Source of the DNA: Chaenocephalus aceratus
Taxonomy: Eukaryota > Chordata > Actinopteri > Perciformes > Channichthyidae
Length of the DNA stretch: 64,000 nt
Reading direction: 5' to 3'
Assembly (NCBI GenBank): GCA_023974075.1
Contig: CM043787.1
Span: 37,317,137-37,381,136, forward strand
The position numbers and the translations under genes are program-made. Position 1 is the stretch's first letter, and every line of letters begins with the position of its first letter. The notes beneath the pieces are model-generated. The model was not told where the DNA came from. It did no database searches and saw only the letters and a list, made by a program, of their open reading frames with translations. This document shows positions 37,126 through 50,271 of this stretch, piece after piece.

Positions 37126-40100
37126 AAAGTCAACAATGGAATTACTACAAAGTTGTGTTGAGAACATTTCTATATATGAATTACTGCTCATCTGGGCTCC
37201 CTTAAATATGTGTGTTAAACATTCAATCATGATCTTCTCAACATGCTAGCAAACACTATAGATGGCAAATTGCAGAAAGTGAATTGCACTGAGAGGAATA
37301 CTGGATACAAGATAAGAAGATCATCTGTTCACTTAAATGAATGTTGATTACACAGATCCTAAGACTCTTGTGATGTGTAAAGATGCTCAGATTTCATTTC
37401 AGACTTACTCCAGTGCGTCAGACTCACCTTGTAACTGAAAACATATGCGTTTCTTTATGTGACATCATGAGGTTTTTGCCTTCATTCACATGGTGTCGTT
37501 GATTACATTAGCATAAGAAAAAACTCCTACCACTGAGTCTGGACTTAATAAGAAAAAAAGGCTGGACTTTCAATGATATTGAGTTTTGACATTCAGTCTT
37601 AACCGTGACAATAGCATGAATTTAGATCTGGTTTTCCTATTGTTTTAGGAAATAGCTTACAAGGACAAGCAGATATTATGGCTGCCCGTTCAGGTATGAA
37701 CTCTGTCTGACTTTGTTCAGCGCCAGGGATTAATGCCACCCCCACCGAGCTGAGTAAGCGCCCATTTACCCAAAGTGGAAAGAGGCACGAAGGAGAGCAG
37801 TAACCCAAATATTGCTTGTTTTGCAATTAACCCAAATCCCTGCAAGAGAAGGAGATGTGAGGAAAAGAGGAAAACTAAATAGAAAGCAACAGAATAATGT
37901 CTTCTATCATTGGAGTCTTGCCTCCTAGTAGCCTGGATGTGTAGCATGATTTACAGAGAAGTGGTAGAGATCCATTAGCAATGAAACAACATACCCTCCA
38001 TCCAGGAAGTGATTTATGTATGCTCTCTGGCTTTCATTCCCTCCTTACTTCCCTTCATCTCACGTCCTTAGTCTTGACAGAAGCAGTAAGAAAAGACACA
38101 GCAAGGGGGAAGTATAATCTGCCAAGCAAATGATCCTAGGTAGGTGGGAATGCAACTGAACCAAGAACCTGCCGTAATGCAACTTTGCTTTGGCTGCTTT
38201 ACACCTAACACTTTCCCTGTACAGTAGTTACTACTAGTAGTGAGTAAAAATAATCACAGATCGTGTATTCACGAGGCCAGATTGAAGTGTTGTTAAAAGC
38301 TACTAAATTTAAAATAGGAGCTTTAACTCCTGTAGTTTGGTTTATTTGAACCAGACCAAATACATAATACCATATTATCTTTTATATTTGATTCCGTTGA
38401 TATTAACACTGGCTTGTGCAGCATGAGTGTATAAAGGTGGGATAAAGGGAGGCGTATGGTGCAGTGGATAGAGCCTTGGTGTTGGGATCAGGGGGTCACA
38501 GGTTCAAACCCCACTGCAGTCACCATGTCATTGTATCCCTGGGCAAGACACTTCACCCAAAATTGCTCCTGTGGGGATTGTCCACAGTATTGAGTATGTA
38601 ATTCGCTTTGGATAAACGCGTCTAACAAGTAACATGTAATGTAATGTAAACACTGATAGACATATGTTCATTCATTGGGGACAGTTTTGGTGATGTCACA
38701 TGATAATGATTGACACATTAGGTGAAATATATCCTTCTCTTTTGTTTTCAATGTAAAACATTTATAAATGGCTCAAGCTACAACAGAAATACCAATGATT
38801 AAACAGCAAATAGCCACATCATGACAGGGCCAGCAGGGAAAATTGAGAGCAGCAGATGAGTGAGAAGGTTAGAGGACAGGAGGAGGAGCCTTGAAGGAGA
38901 ATGGGAGAAGAAAGGAGGGAGTGCATAAAGAAGTGGCAAGTGAGGACCAAGCAGACAAATTCTGCTGACTAATCTGCTTTCAAACAGCTGGGTAGGGAAA
39001 CTCACAGCAGTCCTTAACATACGGTATCACTGAGCAATTAATCTACAGAGGGGAAGTATGGGAGGGACAACAGAGAGAGGGAAAAAGAGCTGGCAGAAGG
39101 GGTCAAGAAAGGAAGAAATCAGCAAAAAAAAGGTTTGAGGAAGAAAGAAAGCTGCTTACAGTAACACCCATTAATTTCCCCAAAGACAGGTGTTGGGGAT
39201 ATTAATCCAAATAAGAGAGCTAAGCTTTGCCTGCTTTTCTGCTTCAGCTTTAGCCAAAGCTCTGCATATCCCATGAAGCCAAAGATGCTTTCACTTCAAC
39301 CGAGGGAGAGCTGCTATTTAATGGCCAAGCTAGAAAGAGAAACCCAGCCTGCTGTTTACCACAAAATACATAGCCTCCAACCTAGTTCTAAATGTAATCC
39401 AAATGTAACCTCACTGCTCTATGTTCTTACATATGTATACATAGAGACACTAACTATGGCCATGAAAAGGATATACATATTTATTTTTGCTAGTTAAAAT
39501 CCCATAGCTGTGATGAGTCGTAAAAATAAGAAGTATATGAAGGGGAAGAGACAGGGATCGGATTTAAAGTACCATTACACGATTTACCAGCAGGAGCTTT
39601 ACAATGCTTCTGAGCCTTTACACTACAGCTGTCCCACCCTCTATTGAGCCAAATCAGACACTTGGGGCAGTTAGCATGGAAGAATGGGCTCAAATGGTTT
39701 TATAGAGTTTGTATTCAGGAAGAATACATTTAGAGGCTTTGTCTCATCAGCGCTTTGAAAATAACAAGGGCAGACTGAAGCAATACTGATTTAGGTAATT
39801 GTTGTCTCGTGAACTAAAATGAATCTTACACATTAAAGTGAATATATTACGGCTTATTGTCTGTCCTAAGTAATGAATCACTGAATTAGTTTTACTAGAG
39901 GATCCACATAATAGATTAGCAGATAAATCAAAGTGTGAATTGTAGTTGGGAGACTCTTACAGTATAAACATAAACATAAAACATTTCTCTGTATTCTTGC
40001 AAAAGCCAAAAATCACTGCTGACTAAATGCCTATGCTTAGGTTTCTTTGGGATACAGGTAAATATGAGCGTGCTTGCTCAGAGACATTTGTGCGGCTGTC

Positions 40101-41133
40101 TCTCTTATGCTTGTATGCAGAAGTGTATGTATATTATTTCTACATTTGGGATTCCCAAAAGGAAAGAAAATCCACTTGCTTGACGCACACAACTCGTTGA
40201 GATTTGAAGTAGTTTTAGTCAGCTCCACTGTCAGCCTGTCATAGCTGTATCCCTTTATGATAAAGGTACATAAAAACCACGCCATCTTTTCTAAAACACA
40301 AAAGGGATAAGTCATTCCTCCCTAACCATGATGCAAAACTGCATTGCACTATCTACATGTATTAATTTTAACCTCTGACTCTGGCCTAAGTCGGTATTAG
40401 AAAATGTTTTAGCATGCTCATGGAGCGCAACAGCAGGTAAACGTGAGTGCAACAGAATAAGGATAACAAATGAATCAGCTAATCAACACCCTGGAAAGGT
40501 CACTAGACATCGTAGGGCGGAGTGACACTTTTAAAGACAGCAATCATTCACACTAAAATGTACAACTGCGAGCAAGAAAAAAAACTAAAGTCAATAAAAA
40601 GGAAAAACATATCTTTAACCATGGTGGTATCTAGTCAAGCATATAGGATTAACTTTGGTTTCTATATTTCCTTCCTTATGAGACTTCTGCCACCACCACA
40701 ATATAGAGTCAGTTGCAGTACTAATGTCAAAGTCCGATAATTATTATAATGAAATATTGTGAATACTATTTTTGGCAACCAGACCCAGTAATAATCAATT
40801 AGTTGAATTCAGTATAAAATAACAATCCTTACTAATTCAATTGTCAGTAAAAAGTGTGGGCACAAGAACATCTGCTTTGTATTGCCCTGTCCTCTAATAA
40901 TAGTGAAGCCAATGTTTATTGAGTTAATAATTTCACTAGGAGAAAGCACCCTTTTGTAACCACATGTTTGTATAGACTGAAATAAAAAAACAAGCAGGCT
41001 GGTGAAAATTGGTTAAAATAGTAAAAGAGATCAAAAGATGATTTATTACTAGAGATGAAAAGCTATTGTGCCAAAATAAAGGACACATTTTTGATCCAAT
41101 ACTTTTAAAAAAAAGTCCTAAATTAGGTAGGTT
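37126..41133. other. no gene seen apart from the SINE
   Basis: Short frames only. The purine-rich stretch 38840-39140 yields a false low-complexity frame on the minus strand. Confidence 0.5.
38448..38648 (+). mobile_element. tRNA-derived SINE (V-SINE-like)
   Basis: A tRNA-like head has box A around ggtgcagtggatagagcctt and box B ggttcaaacccc at about 38507-38518. It is followed by the conserved ccctgggcaagacacttcac and gctttggataaacgcgtct segments and a (TGTAA)n-like tail at 38630-38648. It is the same family as the inverse copy at 12371-12567. Confidence 0.88.
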
Positions 41134-41542
41134 TTATGCATGCAGATGATGCAGCTGCTTGATCAGAGCATGTAGCTTTGACTGTGTACGATACAGAGTC
41201 TTCAGTTCATTGCCTTTCTTCAGCAGTAAGGTGGTGATTGAGGTGATGTTACATCTGCATGGTTTGTCTTTGACAGCCCCTAGTGTCTTCAAACAGCCAG
41301 AACAACAAATGTTAGAGGAAAGAGATCTGTAAATGAGGGGGAAGACTGAAAAGGGCACACAGTTATCTCACTATTGTGCAGGAATGCTAGAACTGAGAAG
41401 TGTTATACTCACAGTAACCAGGTCATAGCAGCAGTCTGATCCGTTTTTGAGGAGGTGGACAACTTATGTGGACTAGAATTTGTTAAAGTGCACTGACCGA
41501 AGTAGGCAGAGAAACAATCAATAGAATCACATGAAACAGCAT
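41134..41542 (-). CDS. candidate small secreted-protein gene or pseudogene
   Basis: On the minus strand an ATG at 41542 opens MLFHVILLIVSLPTSVSA, a good signal-peptide shape, but the frame stops two codons later. Below, a donor-like ACT|GTGAGT lies near 41409, an acceptor-like ctcatttacag ends near 41334, and an open frame reads KDKPCRCNITSITTLLLKKG and on to HALIKQLHHLHA before a stop at 41134. Helix-like content with few Cys recalls small cytokines, but I recognise no family. Splicing that joins these parts is not determined. Confidence 0.25.
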
Positions 41543-42461
41543 GCTGAACCACACAGAACTGCTCTTGTGGAAACACTAAAGGTTTTTCTATTTACAGCCT
41601 CACTACTCTGACACAGAAACATTTGCAACGCTTTATTTACTGTGAGCGTATGATTCATTTGAACTAAAGCATCTGTTTGCAGAGGCACGACGGGCGATAA
41701 GGTAATCTTAATGTTGTATTCCAGTGCGTAGTTCAGAGGCGCCTCAGTTAATGAGACTCAGTCAGTCTGGTTTGAAGTCTGAATTTCAATCCACCACCCA
41801 CTGACATATTAAAATTGCATCACTAGGGAAGAGCTCAGTCAGTGGAAAACAATGTGTCATTTTCTTCCATATGAAATAATATAGATATAAGAGGAAAATG
41901 TTATCTTTTATATATATAAGTACAGTCCATTTATCATTGTCATCTTGTCATTAGATAATTTAATCTTGAGTTAATGTATCAAGTGTCTTATCAAGTACTC
42001 TACCAGAAATCTGTCACTATGCTTCATTTGCCAACATCTTTCCAATTCCCCGGGCTTCCAAGCAACACTTCAGTCTGAATTCACTTAAGAGAGAAATGAG
42101 GAAGTGCATCAGGAGTATAGAAACATCACTTGTATTGTCAGAGCCAGTCTGACACTAAGTGATTTCCTTGACCTGTCCTAGCAAACCCATAGTGGTAATT
42201 ACTTTATCTAAGTGCTGATGTCTATTCAAGAAGGCTGTATAATGACTTTAAGTAGCCTTTATTAGAGATAATGGACCCAGCTGCCAAATTAGGCTTTTAC
42301 TATCTACACTATACCTGAGAGAAGACATGATCAAAGTCTTTACACATGTTGTAAATACTGATGAGTTAAATTGGGATTTCTCATAAGGAGATAGATATAT
42401 AGTACATGGAGCACAAAGCAATTTGTCTGGAAAAAGTAGAGAAGAGATAACTTTTGCCTTA

Positions 42462-42660
42462 AAGGTCCCATGACATGGCCATTTCTACTGATCATAATTC
42501 CATTGTTGAGGTCTACTAGAATAGATTTAAATTGTTCAATGTTCCAAAATCACATTGGTTTTCTCATACAGCATCTCTGTATAGTCTGTGTATTCACTCT
42601 CTGTCCTACACGCCTTGTTGGAGCTCGGTGGAACAATAGACTTTATTGCCCACAAATGTA
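42462..42660 (+). repeat. partial MITE-like dispersed repeat
   Basis: It begins aaaggtcccatgacatggcc and continues with tgaggtctactagaatag, a fish dispersed repeat I recognise in style but cannot name. The right part is lost. Confidence 0.4.
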
Positions 42661-43077
42661 ATGATCCAAACATAATAATTACTCTAAAACACATCATAAT
42701 CTAAATGTTGTTATATGACATTCATGGATTGCATGTTCCACTTACAAAAATTACAGTCCGTGAAAACAGTTTTTCTTTCTCTTGACAACTCAACCAAAAC
42801 CATAGGTCGGACAAATAAGAACAAATTGTGGATCTAAATTCCTGCATCAGGCCCATTGCTTCTGACACAGAACCACAAGAAAACGAAAACGTAACCAATA
42901 CACACAGATGAATGAACAACGCTATGACAGGGTGCTATCAAAACTTTAACATCAAAAAGGAGGAGTTGCATAAGGCTAATGTATTAAACTATATTATACA
43001 GAACTGACTAATGTTCCTGTTATTTCCCCCCCCGGCGTTAGATTTCATGCAATTCACCCAGTGAATATACAGCACTA

Positions 43078-43081
<4 letters not shown>

Positions 43082-43174
<93 letters not shown>
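43082..43174. repeat. (TC)n microsatellite
   Basis: About 93 bp of uninterrupted CT dinucleotides. Confidence 0.98.
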
Positions 43175-43176
<2 letters not shown>

Positions 43177-43321
43177 AAGAAAATCAAATTAGCAGTGTTC
43201 GTACTCGGATAATTTACCATTTAGATAAGGATATGCTTCTCTGGCCAGGAGAGAACATTTGTTTGCATGGCTTTAGGCTGAACCCTGGTGGAAAAATGCT
43301 GAACTACAGATTTAATGCACT

Positions 43322-43325
<4 letters not shown>

Positions 43326-43373
<48 letters not shown>

Positions 43374-43380
43374 GCACATG

Positions 43381-43426
<46 letters not shown>

Positions 43427-43427
43427 A
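43326..43427. repeat. (CA)n microsatellite
   Basis: About 100 bp of CA dinucleotides with a few CG and TG interruptions near the middle. Confidence 0.98.
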
Positions 43428-43642
43428 AGCTCTCTGTGCTGCTACCACGCAATCAGGTCGAGGCCCTGGTTCGGGCAACATCTTATCCACACATTTTATA
43501 TAAGGGAACACATACAATAAGTTAGAAATGTAATACATAGAATCTAAATAAGGGTTTTTCTATTATCTGATCATGTGAGAAATACATTTTCAGAGACACT
43601 GGCTGGAAATGTATAGTTTAAAAAAATAGGAGCGAACAACTG

Positions 43643-43712
<70 letters not shown>

Positions 43713-43713
43713 G
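43643..43713. repeat. (ATCA)n tract at the 3' end of a LINE
   Basis: About 17 ATCA units. On the minus strand this is (TGAT)n immediately after a LINE 3' UTR, so it is the tail of that element. Confidence 0.92.
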
Positions 43714-44073
43714 TTTATTTATATAGCCCAATATCACAAATGTTACATTTGTCTCAGTGGACTTCACAGTTTGTACAGAATTTCAGTATGACAATACAAC
43801 ACCCTCTGTCCTTAGACCCTCACATCGTACAAGGAAAAACTTACAGAGAAACCCCACAGTTTAAAGGGTAATCCAGGACACATGACTCAGGATCCAGGAC
43901 ACAGGGCCGCAGCAACAGGATCAGCCATGACTCAGGAACCCGGCGTAGATAGACACCAAAACGAAATTTGGGGGAAGCTGGGTTATTCGGAACATGAGAG
44001 TACACAGGTACAGACAGACAGAAGGAAGAAGTAAGGTGTCCCCCGACAGTCTAAGCCTATAGCAGAAAAACTA

Positions 44074-44460
44074 ACGTGTCTACGTACATGGACTCCCTTA
44101 GGATAGGTTGAGGGAAAGGGGTAGCAAGTAAGAAGTAAGGAACAGAGGTGGAGAGGCACAACGTGTCTACGTACATGCACTCCCTTAGGATAGGGTGAGG
44201 GAAAAGAGTAGGAACTAAGATGTATGCGCTATATCTATACCATGAGCGCATTGCTCCTAAAAAGTTTGTCTGGCACTGACACCAATCAACAGTTGTGCGT
44301 CGACTCGGCAGGGATCAAGGCACGTGTATGCCTCTCCCTGCTTCCACCGTCTACACACACAACCAAATTACATCTATGCCATCAGTGAGGGGAAAGAGTA
44401 AGGACTAAGATGTATGGGTGAAGAGGCACAACATGTCTACGTAAATGCACTCTTATTAGG
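44074..44460 (-). repeat. repeated ~87-90-bp module in the LINE 3' UTR
   Basis: Copies of acgtgtctacgtacatg followed by actcccttaggatag start at 44074, 44161 and (diverged) 44431. Spacings of 87 and 270 bp suggest a roughly 90-bp period with lost or decayed units between. Confidence 0.7.
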
Positions 44461-45534
44461 TTATTTTATCAACTATAAGCTTTATCAAAAAGGAAGGTCT
44501 TAAGCGTACTCTTAAAAACGGATAGGGTGTCTGCCGCCCGAACACAAACTGGAAGCTGATTCCACAAAAGTGGAGCTTGATAAGAAAAGGCTCTGGCTCC
44601 CATTGTACTTTTAGAGACTCTAGGAACAACCAACAACCCTGCATTCTTGGAACGCAATGCCCTAGTAGGACAGTAGGGTATAATGAGTTCTTTAAGGTAA
44701 GATGGCGCCTGCCCATTAAGGGCTTTGTAGGCGAGAAGAAGAATTTTAAATTCTATCCTGTGTTCTATAGGGAGCCAGTGTAAGGCAGCCAGAACAGGAG
44801 TAATGTGGTCCCTTTTCTTAACTCTGGTTAGTACACGAGCCGCAGCATTTTGAATCAGCTGAAGCGACTTGACTGACTTCTTGGTACCCTGATAATAAGG
44901 AGTTACAATAATCCAGCCTTGAAGTAACAAATGCATGGACTAGTTTCTCTGCATCGTTTTGAGGCAAGATATGCCTGATTAAATTATTTGTAAGCATCGT
45001 CCTTGTAAAACAAAGATATAATAATAATAATTTATATTGAGTTTGGAGGTGACGTTTCTGGACATTTTCAAATTTGATAAAGTGTACCTTTAGAAAAAAA
45101 ATGTAACAAGCAATTTTTGAAGAATAGCTATGAACTGAGCCCTGAGCTTGCGGGGGATTTTACATTTATATTTCACCAAAATTGCTAAACTAAAATTATG
45201 TATAATTTACTGTTCAGACCTGGCAAGCAATGACCTGTGGAGAGCACAGCAGCAGTGAGCTTGAGGGTGAGCAGCAGGAACTTAGTTGAAATGTAGTTAG
45301 CTGGACCATATCCTCGGGAAGCCTGGACACTGTTCAATTAAGATGTCAGCTAGCCTTCACACACAATAGATTTTTAGAGGGTTATTCCTGGTGCAGGTTC
45401 TGAAAACAATATAGAAAAGGGATTGTAAGTCAGGGGGAAATAAATCACACGAAGATTTAACAGTTATGCATGCAAAATGCAATATTACTTTATACCTAGC
45501 CCTGTGTATGTTTCCTATTTGTGCTGAACTCCTA

Positions 45535-45765
45535 ATGACAACTTGTGTACTTTAATCTGAAGGCATGAGTTGTTCATCACAGTGAACACAAATACCTCAT
45601 TCACACCAACGCAACTCCGGTTTCTGGTGCCTTGCTCAAGGGTACCACGGCAGGGCCCAGGACTCCAAGTAGCAGTCCACTCTCCATATTTAGGTCTGGT
45701 CTGGGAACTGGCGACCCTACGGCTCCCAGTCCAAGCCCGTACTGACTGAGCCACAGCTTGCTGTA
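45535..45765 (-). mobile_element. tRNA-like SINE remnant, second type
   Basis: On the minus strand, ggctcagtcagtacgggctt followed by gggtcgccagttccc looks like degenerate tRNA boxes A and B. A body with ccttgagcaaggcacc then continues. This is typical of dispersed fish SINE-like repeats. Borders are approximate. Confidence 0.5.
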
Positions 45766-46376
45766 TGCTAACATGTTATTCAGCAGCGAAGTCTTCTGTG
45801 TTGCAGGCCAACTGGATCAGTTTGAGTGTGAACAATGATGAGGGCTGTCCTGTATATACCATCTTTCTCAGTTCCTCTAAGTATCAGTTCACAAAAATAA
45901 TTGACAAGAGTGTTAAGAAGAACAATTCAGTTTTTATCTGCATGGTCCCACTGGGAATAAACACAGTACAACAATAATGTATTTAAAAATATGTTAATAA
46001 ATGGTTAACGTAAAAATAAATTGCAAAGTAGACTAACAGCAAGGAGTGCACATGTGTGATACTAGAGTGAATAATCTTATCTGAAAAACTACATAAAGTG
46101 GCAACATTTAAATAGTTGTGTTAAAATCATCTATAAAACTAACCAAAGCAATTGCATTATGCTAACATCCAATGCTAATTTTACCTCTGTACACAGCCCT
46201 CTGTCCAAGCTAGTCTGACACATGTTGATACTGACATAACAACCCCAACATGTATGCTATCTTAAATTATCGGCATTCATACATTTTGTTATAGAAATAC
46301 AAATAAAAAGTAACCCATGCCCTTTTTAAAGATTTATCACGAGAAACAAATCGTTGCCATTCGGGTACAAAATACC

Positions 46377-46889
46377 GAAAAGATGAGGTCCACTTTTTCA
46401 TGTCTTTTATACATAAACCTGTGTCCCCTCTATGTTAAGAGATTCTGAAAGTTTCCGGAAAATAGATTCTCTCACTTTTTGTCCTGATCCATTTATAAAA
46501 ATGGACATATAAAAACCTGTCTGAAAATGAGCTGATCAGATTGTGGCCACTTTATGATGTCATAACGATTTTTTTTGATTGTGTAACCATTAGCCAATAA
46601 CCAACCAAGGTAACCCCGCCCACCTTATCACCTGAAACTCCTCCTAGAGCACCATAGCGTCTTTTTTTTAACAAAATATCTCGAAGAGGGGCGTGGGGAG
46701 TGGCTCCTTATTTTCATCTAAAGTAACAGACAGAGAATCAGCACTTTTGAAACAGGGCTGAAACAGAGGGGATTATGGGATGCAACAATGCATGGTCTGT
46801 TTGGTATTTCGAGCCAAACACTTCAGAAACATGTTTTGTATATCCGAGACCTATAATTGATGAAAAAGAGTATAATAGGAGACCTTTAA
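46377..46889 (-). mobile_element. MITE-like dispersed repeat, truncated
   Basis: The segment reads aggtccactttttcatgtct ... and ends aataggagacctttaaa, a terminus typical of a common fish MITE. The opposite terminus is absent, replaced by AT-rich sequence near 46325-46376. Orientation is arbitrary. Confidence 0.4.
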
Positions 46890-49129
46890 ATGGGGAGAGG
46901 TGCCTTGAACAAAGCTGTCAAGGTTGTCTCCTGAATATATCGTTCATCACCCCAGTCCCCTGCTGGAGGCCCACCTGCTGAGCTGCTAATGGACTGCAGA
47001 AACAGAAACTACTTGGACCTGTGTGCTTCGTTCACAAACGTATGAAGCTGAATTAAACAGGCAAACCAAATGGAGCAGACGGTGAGAGTGATAGTCAGAG
47101 GGTACATGGGCCAGAAACGCTTCCAAGGAACAACTAGGACACGGAACAAAACAGGCTAGTGTTCTTGGAAAATGAATTTCATGAGTGAAATCTGGTGAAA
47201 AGGCACACGAATTGTCCAGGTTATGAGAAACAACCTGCATCCAGTCTACAAGATAAAAGCTGTCACAATACATACAAATGTGTAGAGTTTATTTTTTAAC
47301 CAAAAGAACAATGCACTGAGTGATCACCATTGATTATCTGTTTATTTTCTTTTTTCTTTCAATATTTTACCTCCGTTTGTTGTAAACAGTTGACAATACA
47401 AATCACCTCTACTATTAATTAGTTCTATATTGGAACATGGTTAAATGCCAGGGAAGTCCAGCATCAGTGCAACAGTCCTTTCAGCTCTTCTGTTACTGCT
47501 CATCGGGAAATATGACATGCAAAAGAGGGTTAGGGTTAGAATTAAAGACGCAGATGATGGTTGAATCTTCTGTTAAAACCTTTTATTTAATTGTAATCAT
47601 GTAGGCTAATATTTCTCTCATCCTCCATCCGTCTCAAAGTCTTTTTGTTCAATCAATCACTGAGCAACATCAAATATAACAAGATCAGGCAGATGAACAA
47701 AGGAAATTAGAAACAAGTCAGGAAGACAAAAAGACAGATTTTTAATAGGTTTAGCTCACTTCATGTTTCATTTGTTAGAATCATCATTTTTCTAAACCAA
47801 CTAAAACCTTCTTATTTAATAACGCCAAGTTTTCTCAGTTATCCAGCATGAAAATGTGGAAAGGTGTTCACTTCTGGTACACACAAATGGTTTCACTGTA
47901 TTTAGTACAGTTCTTAAGACATTAAGTGCTCCTCTGAATAATGGGTAAAAGGAATATTGGGAAAACAAGCTACAACAAAGTTCTTGTCAAGTTTAAGACA
48001 AACAGTATTTCGTTACTTACTTAGACAAAAACAGGCATGAGTATAAAAAATGTTAGGGGGGTTAGGGTTGTTGTTGAAAAGTAAAAAAGCTAAAGTCACT
48101 CAGGACTGCTGTAAAAGCAACTCTGTTAAACCAAAGGAAATAATGATTTAAAGGCATTTTCACTCTTATTTGTCTTCCTGTGTAACAAATGCCATCTATC
48201 TTATGACAGCACTGCTTATTATTATCAGCTCAAAGAAAGCATTATGCAAAATGTGCAATAATATAAGGGAAAGTAGACAACAAGAAGACATGTAAATGCA
48301 AACATGTTGCAGCACCCCTGCTATTATCTGGAGTCAATCCCCCTTTCTATTCCCCAGCCAGCAGTTCCACATTAAGAGTTCATCACAACCTATTGAAAGC
48401 TTTTATGCCACAGTAAAATATGAGTATCAGTCTTTCTGAGAAATATGTATTCCAATAATGCAATCATTGAATAACTTGGTAAAAAGGAGTCTTATTAAAA
48501 AGTTTAGTAGAGCATTAGCTTGGTATAGTGGCCTGAGTCTGATGTCATAAACAGACATAGGGTGACAAAGCTGATTTAGATGGCCAAGTAAGTAATTCAG
48601 ATGAAAATAAGTGTGGTATTTAGATGATAATTGAACACTGTCATCAAAAAGACCAGTTGAATCCTTGAACTTATAAATCTTCTACTAAGTAAAGAGTTTA
48701 CCCACTTAATTTTAAATGGATATTTATGACGGTTTACACTATGTATCCTGGTAGGTAGAAGTTTGTTCAGTCATTTGTCATGCCCCAATGTGCTGTGTGG
48801 GTGATTTAAATAATAATTGAATTTGAAAACTGTAAAAAAAAAAAGCATTTTTAACAAACTTGCAATGATGGAATTACCTTTTAAAGTAAAATGTCTACCT
48901 CAGCATATTTTCATTTGCGCTTTACAAAATAGATGATCCCAGAGAGCACTGATGCTCCACAGTAATATGTTCTCACTGAACAGGGTGCTTCTGAAACAGT
49001 TCTTCTGCACACTCAATCCGAGTCGACGCTCAGGCAGACATTCACAATGTTACACAACGATTTGTGCACTTAAAACTTCTTAGAACAGGAGTACTGATGT
49101 AGGACCTATTATCAGGTCAAGATCTTACA
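46890..49129. other. no gene seen
   Basis: AT-rich. It may include distal 3' UTR of the KIAA1549-family gene if a polyadenylation site near 47.34-47.58 kb is used. Confidence 0.4.
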
Positions 49130-50271
49130 TGAACTTTGTATTTTATTCATGAAATGCACCCATTGAGACCTCTTAAATGTTTCAAGGCAAGTAAACAAAT
49201 GATGAAATCCCCTTGTTCAGTGTTTTACCTTCACGAGAAACTGTGGCAGCAGCAAAGAGAATGTTTTTGTGACAATGGTTTTGGGGTTGTACTGTATGTG
49301 CAATACATCATCTGTGCATCTCGAAAGCACTGGGCTAGTAGGAAAATTATTACTCTGTGCAAATGTGAATTAACATAACTTTTTCATTTGGGTTTTTGAG
49401 CGTGTGTCTATGTTTCTTCTTATTCTAAACAATAGTTTGGTCAAAGTATTCACGCTATGTCAATCAAGTCAAGGTACCTTGTGCAAACAGATAGATAAAT
49501 ACTTCCGTCTATTTCATATACATGAAGGCAAACATCCATCTATATGTGACATCATCATAGATGCAACTTCCATGTTTCAATTCGGTTCAACTAAAAAGGC
49601 AAATGCATATGTACTGTATTAGTCCATTTGTTATTTAACATAAACTACTTTAAATCTCTAAATAGTTAACCAACCAAGTACAATCAGTCATATGTTTGTT
49701 ATTAGTGTTAAAGTGTAGGTATGTAATATGAAAATAATAACAAAAATATATAAAATGTGTAGTTTGATGTGGTAAAGATGCTTGAATGAACTGATATTGA
49801 TGTAGCCTGTCTAGATAATGGTCTATAAAAAGGAGATAAGATACATAATGTCCTAATACTGTACATGCTCATATACACTGTGGTTTAGACTTATACCATC
49901 TGACAGGAAGTATTTGGTCCTCTCAGTACAGACAATAATGCTTTTCTCTTTTCAATCAATTCTGATTAACAAAACAAAAAGTGGAATCCTGGGAATAAAA
50001 TTATATTTTCCATATTTATCGATCCTATTGACATATCTACAAAGAAGAATTGCATGTAGTTTCTTGGGACATCATCAGTAGAGGATGACATATGTTCTCT
50101 TCATTTAAATGTGGAGCTGCAAAACAATTGTGTGTAAAAAGAAAATCAATCAGTGGGTAAAGTCCATTTTACTGTAAAAACATCCAAAATGAGTCTAAAA
50201 GAGTACCGCCTTTTGTGTACCGCTTAAAGACCAATGCACAGTCAACCTTCCTGCACACAAGGGGATTACAA
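49130..50271 (-). other. probable 3' UTR of the KIAA1549-family gene
   Basis: This AT-rich stretch follows the stop codon on the minus strand and shows no repeat or further splice-compatible exon. A minus-strand AATAAA (plus-strand tttatt) lies at 49142-49147 and could end a UTR of about 1.1 kb. Other candidates lie further left, near 47.58 and 47.34 kb, so the true end is uncertain. This is inference from position. Confidence 0.35.

Larger units (their letters stand above)
43643..44975 (-). mobile_element. LINE 3' end (L2/CR1/Rex type) with 3' UTR and tail
   Basis: The minus-strand frame 44469-44936 carries LQLIQNAAARVLTRVKKRDH, ITPVLAALHWLPIEHRIEFK and ILLLAYKALNGQAPSYL, then APLLWNQLPVCVRAADTLSV. 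These are the conserved C-terminal sequences of this LINE group. The 3' UTR (43714-44468) ends in a tetranucleotide tail. The reading frame is broken near 44920, where sequence for the upstream DYCN region shifts frame. Confidence 0.85.

Noticed and set aside
38507..38518. tRNA box B and tRNA-like fold at 38.5 kb
   Set aside because: It is part of a SINE head with a SINE body and tail, not a free-standing tRNA gene.
38799..39020. Leu/Ser/Pro-rich minus frame
   Set aside because: It comes from a purine-rich low-complexity stretch.
43038..43538. Arg/Glu, His/Thr and Cys/Val repeat frames
   Set aside because: They are translations of the (TC)n and (CA)n microsatellites.
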